From: Orthonyx spaldingii
Lineage: Eukaryota; Chordata; Aves; Passeriformes; Orthonychidae
Reading direction: 5' to 3'
NCBI GenBank assembly: GCA_013397795.1
Contig: VZTJ01005309.1
Location: 310,001 to 374,000 of the forward strand
Length of the DNA stretch: 64,000 bases
Positions 12,511 through 26,500 of this stretch are shown piece after piece (within the stretch, counting starts at the first letter, position 1; the number at the start of each line of letters is the position of its first letter). The notes beneath the pieces were generated by a model. That model was not told where the DNA came from. It did not search any database and saw nothing but the letters and a program-made list of their open reading frames with translations. The translations under genes were made by a program, and so were the position numbers.

Positions 12511-14483
12511 GACAATTGTACACTGCAGTGTTTGGGATGATAATTGAGGAATTCTGTAGCAATTTTCAATAAGAGTGGTTTGTTTGTCAGTTTATTATGT
12601 CCTTTTATTGCCACAATCACATCTGCAAACAATAATTCTTCTATTTTGTCCTCTGAGTGTTCAGTTATGGTTCATGAAAAGCTACCATTTTATTTCTCTT
12701 TTCCCACTGCTCCTATCTTATAAACTGCTCCATTATTTAGATGGTCTTTACTCGTCTTATTTCCACGTGTGCCCCCCAATATTGTACACAACAGCAATTC
12801 CTCTGAAAACAGCTATTCCTCTTGCTAAATGCTAAGTGTTACAACAGGATTTTAGTCAGAACCCTTTAATGCTATGTTCATAAGATTTTTTTTATTTACA
12901 AAAAGACTCTCAGCATTATCAGTCACAATCTCTGTATCAAGGCATACAGAAAAAGAGGACATGCTGGAGATTGGGTTACACCCCCAAAACTGTCAGTGGT
13001 AAGCCCGTGTGAGCTGGATCCCACTCCATCTCAGGCAGAATTATTTGTTTCCACTGAGCTGCAAATTCTTCCCTCATGCTGATACATGAGTGAAAATTGG
13101 ACAATCAGGGTATATTTATACCCTACACAGAGATGTCATAGCTTGGGTAAAAACCTAAAAGTATTAGAGCAAAGACTTAGAAAGCCTATGGCCCAGTGCT
13201 GCTGTTTGTCAGAAGTTATGTTCGAATCACGTCTCAAATAAGCTGAAATGGAAAACAGTTCAGAAACATGGAAACACAGAAATGGGCTGAAATGAAGTGA
13301 GGCTCAGGAATTTTCTTCTGACTTGTTATTATTATTTGCTGAGTAAATTCCAAACAAATTGCAGAGTAGCATCAATAGGAAAGTATTTGTGATTTACTGA
13401 CAAAAACATGGTTGCGTTGATGGAAACTCTGACTTAACCTTATAAAATAACTCATTTCCAGAAGCCAGTATTTTCAGCTGATGCATACCTTTGCTCTGCT
13501 GAAGCCCAGTTTCCTTGCTAAAGTCACTGAACTCATTCTTCAGCCTGGGGAAACATAAAACAAAATGAAACAAAACAAAAAGGAAGGAAAAAACCTCAGG
13601 AGATAAAAAATGTATCTGTGACTGCTTAGCCGTGCTTCCTGTACCTTTAGTTTATGCTGTTCAATACCTGTAAACTGCCCTGAACCAGAATTAACAGTTT
13701 GGAAATGTTACTAGCATTTAAGCCATTGTTGGCAGTGCAATGGATAAGTACTATTCAGGTCCTGTTCAGGTACTGAAAGCAAAAGAACTGTCAGTGTTGT
13801 GCAGTCTCTGCTGACCACCTTACTCAGTTGGCCCAGCAACATCTACTGACACTGTGCTCTCCAGTAAAGTGAGACCAGCCAAGTTCAGAGTTTGATTAGG
13901 AGGCTTAGACTTCACTGAGGTGAAGAGGAAGGAGTCACTGAAAACCATGAAAGTTAGAAGTGAAAAAGTACATGAAACTCAATTTAGTTACCAGCTTTAT
14001 TAATAACAATTCTTCCAGTACTCAAAGTTGAATTCAATCAGAAAGTAAGAAATTGAGTTGTTCGTTATGGGCTGACTTCAAATATGCACAGTATTCTGCA
14101 AAACAGGGTTGGTTTTTCTTGGGAAGCCTTGAGCCTTAAACACATCAAACCTCTATCGGCAGATGACTCCAGAGGTGAAATCCCCACAACGGGACTTGAT
14201 GGAGAAGCTCTCTAGCTGCCACAGCATACTGAAGCATACATGCAAAGTATTTGTGTTTAAAGTTCACCTGTAGACCTAACTGAGCCCACTCTGAAATACA
14301 GACCTAAAGTAGGTGAACAGATATTTTCTGAAAGGAATGAGCTGCCACGTGTTTGCTCCATCTTTATACCAGTCTAACTCTAATAGCCTAGTTCAACTGC
14401 AGAAATACATCAGATTTAGGCTGATTTTTCAGATTAACAAAACTGGTATAGACTGTACTAAACTCCTTCAATATTTTAGTTTT
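12511..14483. other. Unidentified non-coding stretch
   Basis: No gene or known repeat recognised. A perfect small palindrome GGGTATA-TT-TATACCC lies at 13108-13123. Confidence 0.6.
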
Positions 14484-14543
14484 GAAGGAAGGAAGGAAGG
14501 AAGGAAGGAAGGAAGGAAGGAAGGAAGGAAGGAAGGAAGGAAA
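14484..14543 (+). repeat. Tetranucleotide microsatellite (GAAG)n, about 15 units
   Basis: An uninterrupted GAAG array of about 60 bp, purine-only on the plus strand. Such arrays are length-variable. The apparent peptide of repeated Glu-Gly-Arg-Lys is only the translation of the array. Confidence 0.97.
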
Positions 14544-16890
14544 TTACCATTTATATTGGTTTGTTCTCAGTAACCATCTATGAGGAATACCTGTGTAAGG
14601 TACTGAAATTAGTAGAGGTTTTCTGGGTTGGATTTTGTTTGGGTTTTTTTTTGGGGGGGTGGGGTGGTAGAGGGAAGAAGGCAAGGGGATTGGTTTCCAA
14701 AGATGTGACTGTATTGTTTATCTGATATCTGCCTGCAAACCCTATTTCCAAATGTGTTTTATTTAAAGGAGGCATTCTAGACTCAAAAATTCTACAAACT
14801 GAATGTGATGTTAGGGAGAAAGACCCCAACTTGCTTGTCTCTACCATGGAAAGACAGTCAGAATTAGTTGTATTCTGCCACAGTTTCAGAATCAGACACT
14901 GTAGGCGTTTGCCAGCAGCCAGACCACATATGAATTGTTTCACATGCTGTCTTTGACCGCTGAAGTGTCCAAAGGACAAAAGACAGTTCATAGGAAACTG
15001 AACTTCATTAACTTTGCTGCTCACAGAATAACTTGCTGTTATAAACTGGAAGACAAAATTTAGAGAATAGGGGAAAAAACAATAAGAAAGGGAATTATAT
15101 GGTCTGGCTTCAGAACAATGGTCCAGTTAGTAATTTTAAACAGATGTTCTGTTCTCAATAGCTCATAAACAGATGAAGAAGGAAAGGGGAAACTTGTACT
15201 TGAAAAATAGTAGATCTCTGTCCTAACACGTTGGTTCAGATGCACACTTGAAAATTTGGATATCAATCCATTGGATCCACAGCACTGGTTTTAAAGTCTC
15301 ATAAAAACACCTTCTTTTAGCTGTATTTCAAATTCAGTCCATTTCTGGTATCAGCTGAATTGCAGAATTGCTAAGACTTGAACACAAAACACGGGAAGAG
15401 TTAAATTAATCACTCTTAGACTCTTTTTAAAAAGTTGTTTTTATTTAAACATTTTGGGTTTTAAATTGCCCTTTTTTACAGAACCAATTTTTCCTTGAAA
15501 GAAGGAGTTTCAGCTATGCACTGATGCAACTGAGGTGCCATGGATTTGATTTAGAAGTAGTATTCCACAAAGTTCACTGGAACTGGGAGTGGACAAAGTG
15601 TTTATCTAACAACAATTTCAACCAAGTATTAAGGTCCTTTCTTACTTTCAGGCAGCAGATTTTTGAGTGGATAAATTATTCATTTGGGGAGGACAAGTTA
15701 AATCTGATGAGACTTGAAGTCAGCAAGTGATTTTCTCAAGTCCAATGTTCTGGCAATCGAGCACACACTCCCTCCTTCTCAGACAGAGGGACTGCAATAA
15801 GCTGCCTCAGCAACTTTTAGATTTTCTTCTGAGTAGAAAAGGAGGAATGCAAGGAGGCCTCCAAAGCAGACAGGGAATCAAAATTCTCAGGCTGCACTGT
15901 GTCTCCTCTCAGAGGACTTCAGTCCAGATGCTTGCCAAAACAGATCTGTTTGGAAATGTTACTTTCTTAAAGAAAACGGTAGTCCTATGACACCAAGCAC
16001 ATAGGTTAGGTGAACCACCCCTTACATAATTCTTTGTTTTGTGTGAATTCCTCTAGTAATTTCATCCACAGATATATTTTAATCTGTTAGTCTAATTTTG
16101 TTGGGCATCTTGTGGCAGATTTTCAGCTTCTCTATGTGAATCTATTACACATATTAATCTATTTTGAGTAGTTCATCTATGAAGAAAAGTAGACAATGAC
16201 TTTGATTATTCAGCTTGGACCCACAAAGCTGTGTTTCACATTTAGTCTGTGAACTATGAATTCTATGGGATTATTCACAGGGTTGAAATTAAGCATATGC
16301 TTTCATACATTGTTGATCAGAAACTGGAGTTATGGTTTATCTGTGCCAAAATTCATATTTGTTCCCTTGAGGAAATAGAATAAACTACAAACCTTACATC
16401 TGGAGGCTAATTTGAGCTTCCTTCAAATTCAGGAAACTAGGAGGGGATTTTAATACTCCTTATTCACTATTATAGAAATCTATTGTCTGTTAAAGGTCAC
16501 GTATTATTTTCCCATCTTTCCCATGCTACTGCAGTTAGTAGAATTTATCCACAGTGTTTATGACAATTTTATCCATAATAAGATATTGTCAATAACAGGA
16601 GTAGATGGAAGTTTTTAGAATTTAAATTAGCAATCAGAATTTAAAAAAGAAACATTTCTTTTGTATCATAGATATAAAACTAAACAGTTGTAAAGCAGAG
16701 ATTTCATTTTCTTTCATTTAATCCAGAAATGCTTAGATATAGTATCTTCTATATTATGTTTTTAATCAGCTTTTACAAAGAAAAATTCAGGGAAACAATA
16801 TCAACTAAGATAGTAAGAAACAAATATTAGTGAGTGGCATGACTAAACATCCATCATATTATGAAAATATTATTGAAGAATATTTAGTAT
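14544..16890. other. Unidentified non-coding stretch
   Basis: No gene recognised. A G-rich tract at 14653-14674 has quadruplex potential. Several 60-150 codon frames occur, but none shows a recognisable domain or convincing splice context. Confidence 0.6.
14653..14674 (+). other. Potential G-quadruplex motif
   Basis: Seven Gs, a T, four Gs, a 7-nt loop (TGGTAGA) and three Gs satisfy the G3+N1-7 pattern with loops of 1, 1 and 7. It lies about 110 bp downstream of the GAAG array. Function unknown. Confidence 0.6.
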
Positions 16891-17016
16891 CCTTTTCCTT
16901 TCCTTTCCTTTCCTTTCCTTTCCTTTCCTTTCCTTTCCTTTCCTTTCCTTTCCTTTCCTTTCCTTTCCTTTCCTTTCCTTTCCTTTCCTTTCCTTTCCTT
17001 TCCTTTCCTTTCCTTT
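16891..17016 (+). repeat. Pentanucleotide array (CCTTT)n, left part
   Basis: A nearly perfect tandem array of CCTTT: one unit with an extra T, then 24 clean units from 16897. It is pyrimidine-only on the plus strand and runs directly into the N gap, so the true length is unknown. Confidence 0.97.
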
Positions 17017-17560
17017 NNNNNNNNNNNNNNNNNNNNNNNNNNNNNNNNNNNNNNNNNNNNNNNNNNNNNNNNNNNNNNNNNNNNNNNNNNNNNNNNNNNN
17101 NNNNNNNNNNNNNNNNNNNNNNNNNNNNNNNNNNNNNNNNNNNNNNNNNNNNNNNNNNNNNNNNNNNNNNNNNNNNNNNNNNNNNNNNNNNNNNNNNNNN
17201 NNNNNNNNNNNNNNNNNNNNNNNNNNNNNNNNNNNNNNNNNNNNNNNNNNNNNNNNNNNNNNNNNNNNNNNNNNNNNNNNNNNNNNNNNNNNNNNNNNNN
17301 NNNNNNNNNNNNNNNNNNNNNNNNNNNNNNNNNNNNNNNNNNNNNNNNNNNNNNNNNNNNNNNNNNNNNNNNNNNNNNNNNNNNNNNNNNNNNNNNNNNN
17401 NNNNNNNNNNNNNNNNNNNNNNNNNNNNNNNNNNNNNNNNNNNNNNNNNNNNNNNNNNNNNNNNNNNNNNNNNNNNNNNNNNNNNNNNNNNNNNNNNNNN
17501 NNNNNNNNNNNNNNNNNNNNNNNNNNNNNNNNNNNNNNNNNNNNNNNNNNNNNNNNNNNN
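17017..17560. other. Assembly gap (544 N) inside the pentanucleotide array
   Basis: Both flanks are CCTTN pentamers, so the gap most likely holds more of the same array, including the change from CCTTT to CCTTG units. Confidence 0.98.
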
Positions 17561-17650
17561 CCTTGCCTTGCCTTGCCTTGCCTTGCCTTGCCTTGCCTTG
17601 CCTTGCCTTCCCTTCCCTTCCCTTCCCTTCCCTTCCCTTCCCTTCCCTTC
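17561..17650 (+). repeat. Pentanucleotide array, (CCTTG)9 then (CCTTC)9
   Basis: Nine units of CCTTG (17561-17605) switch without interruption to nine units of CCTTC (17606-17650). Together with the left part the array holds three unit variants that differ only at the fifth base, each in its own block. Confidence 0.97.
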
Positions 17651-20600
17651 CTAGCTTTCAATAATATTTTAAGTACCTTATGTGTTTCCTAGTCAGTATG
17701 CTGTTGATTATGAAGTAGTTATGACCTGAAGTTTTGCACTGAATGATTCAAGGAATTATTTTTTATGCATTCCATGTTTTTTCCCAATTAAAATAAAAAT
17801 GCAAGGAGAAGAGGAATTGTCATGTAGCCCACAATAAAGGTACATGTTTCTAGCTTGTAGCTGAAACATTCACTTAGTTTAGGACGATAATCATGGTATA
17901 GTTACCATTCAATCTGGAAATTGCTTTATGTGTTTTTAAGACATTTTGGTAGCTATTCCTCATTCCTGAAAATGAAGAACACGTTCATGGATCCTATAAG
18001 TTCATCTGTCATGGCCTGAGGAAGAATTAGTTCTGTCTATCTCTAGTTTGGGGATAGTAATGGATGTTAAACATAAACTAACTGGTATAATTAAAATTAA
18101 GATTGACTCACTTGTTTGGGACAAGGGAAAAGGAAATGAAACTCTCGAACTGAACAACTGATTGCAGGAGTTGCATAAAAAAGATGAAGAAAAACCGTCG
18201 GAGAACAAAGGTAACACAGCAGCATCAGCAGCGATGATGTAACAGTGAGGTTAGTGTGTTATGATTGCTTAATGCTAAGTGTCAAATGTAATGCACACAG
18301 AAAGCCTTCTGCATTCAGCAGCACAGATCTAGAAAGAGGAAAAGGGAAAACAAAACAAATTGCAAAGAATTTGCATCAAGGGTGACAACCACATTGCTAC
18401 TAAGTATGCCTCACATCTGCTCTTCTGTAAGATATTTAGGAAGCAATTTTACATTTGTTAAGCACAACAATACTTGTCCAGTAGCTAATATGTGCTTGCG
18501 TATTTTTTTCAGTGGGTCCATAGCCCTCAGTGCTGTTAAGAACTGTGCCTTTGCAACAAAAACTGCCAGGATTGTTCTGTAATATAGACCAGAGCCAGAC
18601 CTGTGTTGAGCAGGAAATGTTAGAAATAAAAACACGAACAAGATGTTGGCTGATTATTACTGAATACATTTGAATGTAAAATGTGCTAGAGTGTTCCCTT
18701 CATCAATTTATTTTGTTTTATTTCTCATTCTTTAAGCCTTGTCTGGACTTGGTCGTGAACAATAGAAGTATTGATTATGCACTTACAAATGAGAGCCTAG
18801 GGGCCTGACTCTGCCAGAATGACCAGTAGAGAGCTGGGAGGATCACTGTGATTTCTCACATGGTTGTGCTTAGAATGTCCATATTTTAACTTCTGGAGTA
18901 AACATAATCTGCTTGTCAAGGAGCAGAAATGACTATAACTGCCCCCAGGATTGTTCTATTTCCACAAGGCTCAGCTGTGAAAGGACTGCAGGTGGCCTGC
19001 AAAACCTTGTCCAATGCTTCCTGATATATTTGCCTTCTTTTACTTGCTGCAGATCTTATTTCAGGGCTCAGGCTTTCAGGATTTAGGGGTCCAATTATCA
19101 CAAGTTACCACATATCAACAGTAAACACCTGGGTGCATAGTCTTAGCAAAAAGAAAACCTTAGGCTATGATTTCACTAGCGACTAAATCAGTTTTAATTG
19201 ATCACTAAGGCCACAGATACTTGTCTTATTCTCTTCCCACTTAGTCTTCCATCTCTTTGCTTTCTCTTTCTCCCATCCTGTCCCTTGTCTCATGACTCTC
19301 ATAAAACTCCAAGAAAACTCCACATCACTGAGCTGACAGAAAACCATTCAGCTCTTTTTGCAAAAGTTTTGTTGGTTAGGGAGTTTTTTTGCAATGTTAG
19401 TGAGCTAAATCTGCTTGTGGTGGGATGTTGTGTGTATGTCAGGGTTCAATACATTCTGACTAAGTTCTGTTACATATTTCACATGAACAGAGTCTAACGT
19501 TTAATACAATTTTATTTATTTGTATATGCTTAACATTACATGGGATTTTGTTTCAGCACAGTGATACCACAATGTACTGAAATCACTATACAAACACAAT
19601 ATAGCAGTGGCAACATGGAGTTAAATTACCATACAGAAGTGATTCCCATTTACCAGTGCCTCTAGGCTCACTATTGTAACAGTGGGCAATCCCAATTGCC
19701 AGGAAAGAATACGTAGAATATGTGGAATATGTATCTTCACCAAGCCTTTTATCATAGGCTGCTTGGTGGACAGTCAGATGCGTAATAAGCACAGAGAGCT
19801 CAAAGCAGGGAGCAAGAAAAGAAGCAGAAGGGATTGGGAAGTATAGGATGCTGAGTCAACTGTTCTGGCCTCATGAAATTGCAGCTCTGGTTTAATTCAT
19901 GATCCTTGTGGACTAAATAACTCCTTCTTGGTACTGAGAGGTATACAGAATTGTAATCACACACAAATTCTACATTCTCTGTTCTCCTGCATTTCTACTG
20001 CAGTCCAACATTTGTATTTTCCCAACTATGCCAGCCATCACCAATTTCTGAAAAAATGATCCTGAAAACCAGCTTCTCTTGGAAAAGAAGGAAAGAAAAA
20101 AATTCTTATTGCCTCTTACTGATCTCTGCTGTTCAAATCAATGAGACATAATCCTAAACCTGATTTTCTGAATACATCCCTGTGGAAGATTTCAGAACCA
20201 CATAGAGACCTCCATACTACAGATAAGTAGATTACACTACTTCCAAAACTAAATTACTTCAAGTAGGAGTGATCTTTGGAAGATGTAATTTACTCTGTTT
20301 TACAGGTGATTCTATGTGGAGACCTGAACCCACAACTTCAGCAGCACTGCCAATTGTGGCCAGTCCAAAGAGTAACATCTTAAGCAGAACAGCAGTGCAA
20401 AAAGCACAAACACATCGTCAAGCTGGCTCTAACAGAAATTTTCCATGTTTTCTAACTTCAAAGCAAGACCACTAATATCAGTCTGCAGCATCAGTTCTAG
20501 AGAAACTATGCAGATTTTTGTTAGTTATGGAAAAAGTCTTTTAAAACAAGAAGCTGTTGGCTCAGCTCACCCTCATAAGGACAATCAGAATGGCAGCTTA

Positions 20601-23512
20601 GAGTCCAAATTCACTGTTTTATAGAACAGAAAAAAATCTTTACAGCTGACTGTAGCCAGAGCTTCATTTACTGCTGGCTTCTGGCAAACAATTGCTGCTC
20701 AACCCCTTTCCATCCCTTGCATTTCTTTCAAAAAGAAGAAAAGTAAAACTTGCCACATCTTCAGTTAGCATGCTGGTACCTCCTTTTCCTCCACCTACTG
20801 CTGGTACCTGGAATAAAAACTGTCAGTGCTTGCAAAGAAAAAATGTGTCAACTTTTTGTTTTGACATACTTTCACATTTTACTATATATGAACTATTTTC
20901 TATAAGGGTTCTATATGTCTTAACAGCTTACTTTCAAAGCATTTCTCAAAGGAGCTGTTTATCATCCTCATTAAATGACAGAGGAAATGAAGCTTGCAGA
21001 TGAAAAGCAGTTTGGACTTTTTCACAAGACAATGAATAGTAGATAAATGCTTTGGACTCCTCTCTCAGCTCAAATACCAATGCCTTCACCAGTCTGAACA
21101 TTCTTTGTCACTGCTTTGTGACTTTTGCCATTCTATAAAAAGATGCAGAAGTCACAAATGGAATAATAATGATTTGCCATGGAAACCTCAGTGAATATTT
21201 CATTGAAATGAAAACAAGTTGCTGTGTATATCCATAACCATAGAGCATGACAAAGTTCTACCAACAGATATCTCTGATGCCACAAGTTATCTATGACATC
21301 TACAGGGGGATGACAAACAAGAACCAGGATGTGTGGGAGACCTGTGACCTTCTGGACTGGCTTCTGAATGCCATAGAGTGTACCTTAGGGCATCAGAAAA
21401 GGCAAACTAACTGCATGGAATTCCTGACATCTGCCTTTTTAGCTCAAGTCTGCTGAAAAAGGAAGAGGACATAAAAAAATTCATATCTGTGCTTCAATAC
21501 GGTCCACAACTTATGTCTACAATATGTGTTTTGTATAGCTAACGTTTGCCAAGAATTACCTCTGAGAAAAGACAGTAATTGTCCTAAGTAAGTTAGCGCT
21601 AGGCAAAGTCTTACTTTACAATGAGACCCACTGCAACTGTACTGCCTTGGGGCTGGGTTTTTTCGGATTTGTGTTTGAGGAGGGGGGTTGTCTTGTTTTT
21701 TTATTATTGTTTTAATTATTAAGCATCTTTTGCACAATACTGGGAAAAATACTCAAGCTAGGAAATGCTGCTTTGTGGGTTGCCCATGCAATCTTAAATC
21801 ATCTTCTTCATTTTACAATGAAAGCTTTAATTCCACGACCATGGAACATTTATGTCACAAATCCCTTGCCTCATTGAAGCAAGATTGCTTGTAACAAACA
21901 AGCAAGGCATGGTTCTTATATTTTCAAGACATTTGCTGATATGCTTTCTTAAAAATATTGGACAAGAACCTGGACTTTCTTTGCCGTGCCTTGTCTTCAG
22001 TCACACTGGACATGATTTACCCAGAACAGGGTACCAGAGTAGAACTGGATTAAGATGGTTTGAGAATCTGAATTCTTATGTCTCCTGCCTTTGACTCTTC
22101 AGTTTGAATTTGATCACTGTTTCTTTTTTTCTTTAGTTCTTTTCCAGCAAAAAAGTAAAACAAAAGTAGCAAAGATCTGTGTCAAAATTATGCAAGAATG
22201 GAGTGTCATTGAATAGTTGAGTGAATCTAAGAGTTTTAAAACACAAGTTTTTAAATCATCTGCTTAGTAAGGTTTGGAAATTGATGTGCTTCAATGACAA
22301 ATTAAAGCCTAAAAGCCTTTTTATGTGAAGCTGGTGTTATTATGAGTCCTCTTCACACATAGCAATGTGTTAAAAGGATTGCAACAGTATTTCTTACAAG
22401 TAAAAGAACTGGATTTTTGACAAATATGATTCCTTTAGGTCATTAAGCTATATGGTAGCATTAGGCATATACATGCATTGTGTCGTTACCACCTTGTGAT
22501 TCTCTGCCATCCTATGTTTAGTCACTAATTATTTTTGTTTAGCATATAGACTATAAAGCTTGGTAAGGCAGCCTTCTGTCTTATACTTGCACAGAAATCA
22601 GCCTAAAGGATTTAAGACTTGGTGAGGCACCTCATTCATCATAGTCAATACAGAAATTCATTTCCAACAGACCCTCCTCCAAAATACTTGAGCAGAAGGC
22701 ATCATTATTTGACTTTGTTCTGAGTCTGTGCCTGACTGTTCTGTCCAATGAAATCTTCAAGAAGAATTGTTCAGCAAATATCTACTTCTTCCCAATGGAT
22801 CATGTCACTGCTTACGCCCATAGTCTAAAAGACAAATTATGCTCTGCATCTAAAAGAATTGCATAGCTATAAAAGACTGTTTGCTAAAGGACTAATTAGT
22901 GTATAAGCACCAACCACAGCTACAAGAACTAGAAAAGGAATTCATATAAAGGATTTGTATTCATCTATTCTAGATAAAAGCAGGTGTAGTGATTATATTG
23001 GGACTGATGGCATTTGGCTGTACAAAGCATAAGAAGCCTTTTGTTGTGATACTGCTAGTTCTGGCATGGGAAGGGATGCTTATTTACTGAGACCAAAGTC
23101 CTCTGAAACTGTGAGAGATTCGCTTCTCCAATTAGATGTGCTTAATTTGCTCTCAATGTACTCTTTGCCTGTAAGAAATGGCCCATCCATCCAGAAAAAC
23201 TGTTTCTGTTTAGTAGAGTAAAACTTGACTGAATTTATAATAGGAGATGTTCTGCATCAGTTATCCAGTTAAAAATGAACCACAGAACTGCATTGTTTGC
23301 CAAGACCTGAGTTCAAGGAGCCTGTGTCTCCCATACAATTGTTGATGGTGATGTTAGCAACCAAGCGGAGTGAGAAGCTGTATCCTTTGTTCTTCTTCAG
23401 AGTATAAAATGTCCAAATGCATGTTTACTGATGCAATTTGCTCATGTATGGACAAAGCTGAGGGACAAACCTTCCTGCTCTCAGAAGAACTAAAATGCAG
23501 TTCCTGTACCAT

Positions 23513-23575
23513 TTTATCTATATGACATAGCTGTCTATGTCTTATATTTAGCTGTCTATATTTATCTATATGACA
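23513..23575 (+). repeat. Small interleaved direct repeats (A-B-B-A)
   Basis: TTTATCTATATGACA occurs at 23513-23527 and 23561-23575, enclosing two copies of TAGCTGTCTAT (23528-23538 and 23549-23559). This looks like local slippage or duplication; no family assignment. Confidence 0.75.
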
Positions 23576-26500
23576 AATCTTGTCCTGAAATCATGTATTA
23601 CCAGCATCAGCTGTGCTGCAAAGGGACTGCAGTAATTGGCACCTCTAAGAGATAAGAGCAAAGCAGTTTCTAGTTACTGGTTGTAAATTACTACAATCTT
23701 CATCTGTTGTCAGACATAGGATGACTTCTTTCATGGATGTAAAAACAAATGCTCCGGACTTTTCTTTCCTTATTTTTCTTCCACCAACCTAATGCCATTT
23801 CATAGGATGAGGCTTCTCTGAACTCCTGGTTAGAATTTGTCCAGGGGAGATATATATCAGGAAAGCAAGGCCTGAATAAGCCATCATGTCATATAATCTG
23901 AGAACTGGAGATTCCGTTCCCATAAAATTATATTTTTCTACTTGTAAATCCAGGTTTTTGACTGGTGAGGCTGAGAAGAATCACAGCTATCTTTTATAAC
24001 ATGTAGTGGTCTGGGTTTGTGTCACAATAGACCAAAATCCCTTTCTCAGCAAGAATCTATCTCTGCTTCTGGTATTTTCCATTCAGAAGTGATGATCTGG
24101 GCCATTGTCTCTGGCTAATAATTGCTATATGTCTTTCAACTCTCTTCCTGTCTAGGTAGCATTTGAGTGATCTGTCTTCCTTAGGCATGTTTAGAGGTGA
24201 TTCCAGAGCCTTTTGTGTGGCATACAGGTACATTTTTGCAACTCCTAAGGAACCTCCTCAGTTGAGAGCAACTTATCTGTTAGCCCATTCCAGTGCTGAA
24301 GTGTGTGGTAGTCACTATGTCATCATGAGATGAGCAATTAATGAGTAGCCTGCTGTTCCCCATTAATTTCACATTGAAACAGGTATCTTTTTTCTTTACT
24401 CCCTTTTGCACATTGTTCTCCTATTGAGCTATGCAAGTTAAAGCATCTTCAAGGAATTTCGCACATAATTTCTAAACTTCAGAGGTCTAAATAAAAAAAA
24501 AACCCTTGATGTTGCCAACATTTTTGGTATACAGTTTATTGCCCAGCAGATAAAAATGATCTATGTACAAAACAGTGCCAAACTTCAAGATAATTAAATA
24601 TTTCAAGTGTTTCTTCTGTTACTTGGATAGTCAAAGAATAATTAACATAGGCCCCAATTCCCTCCTCTGGGACAAAAAGATATAATGAGGTTGTTTCCAT
24701 GCAATCTATTTACTTACTAATTTTTAACAGTGTCTCTGATTACAAAAGAAAAGAAATCCTGTCACATTGGGAAACAATAAGGTCGGGTCTTTAATCTGCA
24801 CCTGATATCAAACCATTTTTCAGAGTTATTGTTTGACATTTTCTCTCTCCCTGTGAGCATTCTTTCCTGAAATCTTGTTCTCTCATAAAAAAAAAATAAA
24901 AATCCATTGAGAATGCATTTTAATACCAATAAACTGTTCAGCATGCATCTTAGTGATCTGCAATACATCCAAGAATTTCAGAACAGTCCAGGAGTTCCCT
25001 CACTGAACCAGCTGAGTTAAGCACACTAGGGTAAACATATGTATTTCTGCTTAGCATGTAAGTTTTGCTGAACAAATAGCATTTTAGGTTTCATGTAAAA
25101 AAATAATATGAAAACAGATGTCTTCATGTGGGGAGATGATCTCTGAGATCTTCATTATGGCTATGATCTTGATCATGTTCTTAACAGGCACAAAAGTAAT
25201 TTTTTCTTATCTGTGCTTACCTGGAGCTGGTTGTCAAATTAGAATTGGAATATATTATGGAGTATATGATGCAACATATCACAAAAGCTATGAATTAGCT
25301 TCAAAACTGAGACTGAATGCACCTAGAAGAACAATGTATCTGGGCCTGCCATCAGAGCAGATGCCCAAGCTCTTCACAACTCAAAGACACATTTAAAGGA
25401 GGGCAGCATCTCAGTGCAGTGTTAGCAATTCTTGGTGTAAGTGTCCTTGTTCCTCATTTTCTCCTTGTTTCTTGTTCTTTTGCAAGAACCAGCCCACTAA
25501 TCTGTGGGAATACTGGAGATGAAATCTCTTAATCTGATGCTGACTTTGGAGTTTCTGTGGGAATCCGGGATTACACCAGTCTCCCAAAATTGTATTTCAC
25601 AGCAGTCCCCAAAATTTCTGAAGACACAAGGACATGACATAAGTTTTGGTTTTGGCTCTACCTCAATTAAAATGGAAAAGTCTACAAACTGTTCTTTTGC
25701 AGAAAATCTGGTTTGGCTGTCAAAATATAACAGTGAAAACATTCTTGCCCTGAGGAGAACCCATGACAATATGGAGACTGCTGTCCAAAATTTCCTCGTT
25801 TATACACTGTGGAACTGGAATTCTTATGTGTAAGTGCTGATATTCAGAAATACTGCTTCTTCATGTACTCAAAAGTAAAACTGCATTCCCACAGCTTGCT
25901 TCTCTGTTTCTTTGTCTTCCCACCCTTCTCACAGCATGAAAGCAGCTCTGGAGAGTACCTCACTGTCAAGTTATGAGCAACCTCAAAGAAGTGAAACAGG
26001 CCAAAACATATTGTCCCATCTGCCATAGTATTTTTTCCTTTTTTTTTTTTTTTTTTACAATAGCTTACAGCATATTTCTGTCTTCTTCCCTCAGACCTTC
26101 TTTTACTCTTTATGACACACTGCTCAGTCAAGTCATAACTGTTGGTGTTGAAGGATGGCAGAACACTCATCTTCTCCACTGAAATGGCAAAAAGCAACAT
26201 GTTGCTTTGCTAACAATCTTGTCTTTAAATGCTTGAACTCACTTGCAGGTAGCCAATATTAAGCTGGCAAAAGAGAGAGGCAGGAAGGCTGTTGGCTTAG
26301 AACTTGGAACAAAAGAAAAAAAAATTATTGTCTTGCAAACAATAACTCACTGCTCGCCCATCCTGAAGAGATGCTGCTTTGTGACGGATCATCCTTGTAT
26401 AAATAAAATGACCTATATTGATTTAGTTTAAAACTCTTTATTGTCTCAGTTCAAGTAAACCAAATTGAACTGATACAGCTCAGAGGCATTTATCACACCA

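Noticed and set aside
14313..14573. Open frame ending in repeated EGRK residues
   Set aside because: The repeat comes from the (GAAG)n microsatellite.
16830..17661. Open frames of 263-274 codons on both strands
   Set aside because: They are translations of the CCTTN microsatellite and the N gap; there is no protein signal.
20269..20475. Possible exon after a TTTTACAG acceptor-like site, about 55 open codons
   Set aside because: The peptide resembles no family I know, no matching donor or neighbouring exon is visible, and the length is chance-level.
25504..25833. 109-codon frame ending next to a GTAAGT donor-like site
   Set aside because: The pyrimidine-rich acceptor candidate near 25487 is separated from it by an in-frame stop at 25498-25500, and no domain is recognisable.
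26037..26057. Poly-T run as the tail of a minus-strand processed pseudogene
   Set aside because: Sequence to its right shows no recognisable gene and no flanking target duplication was found.
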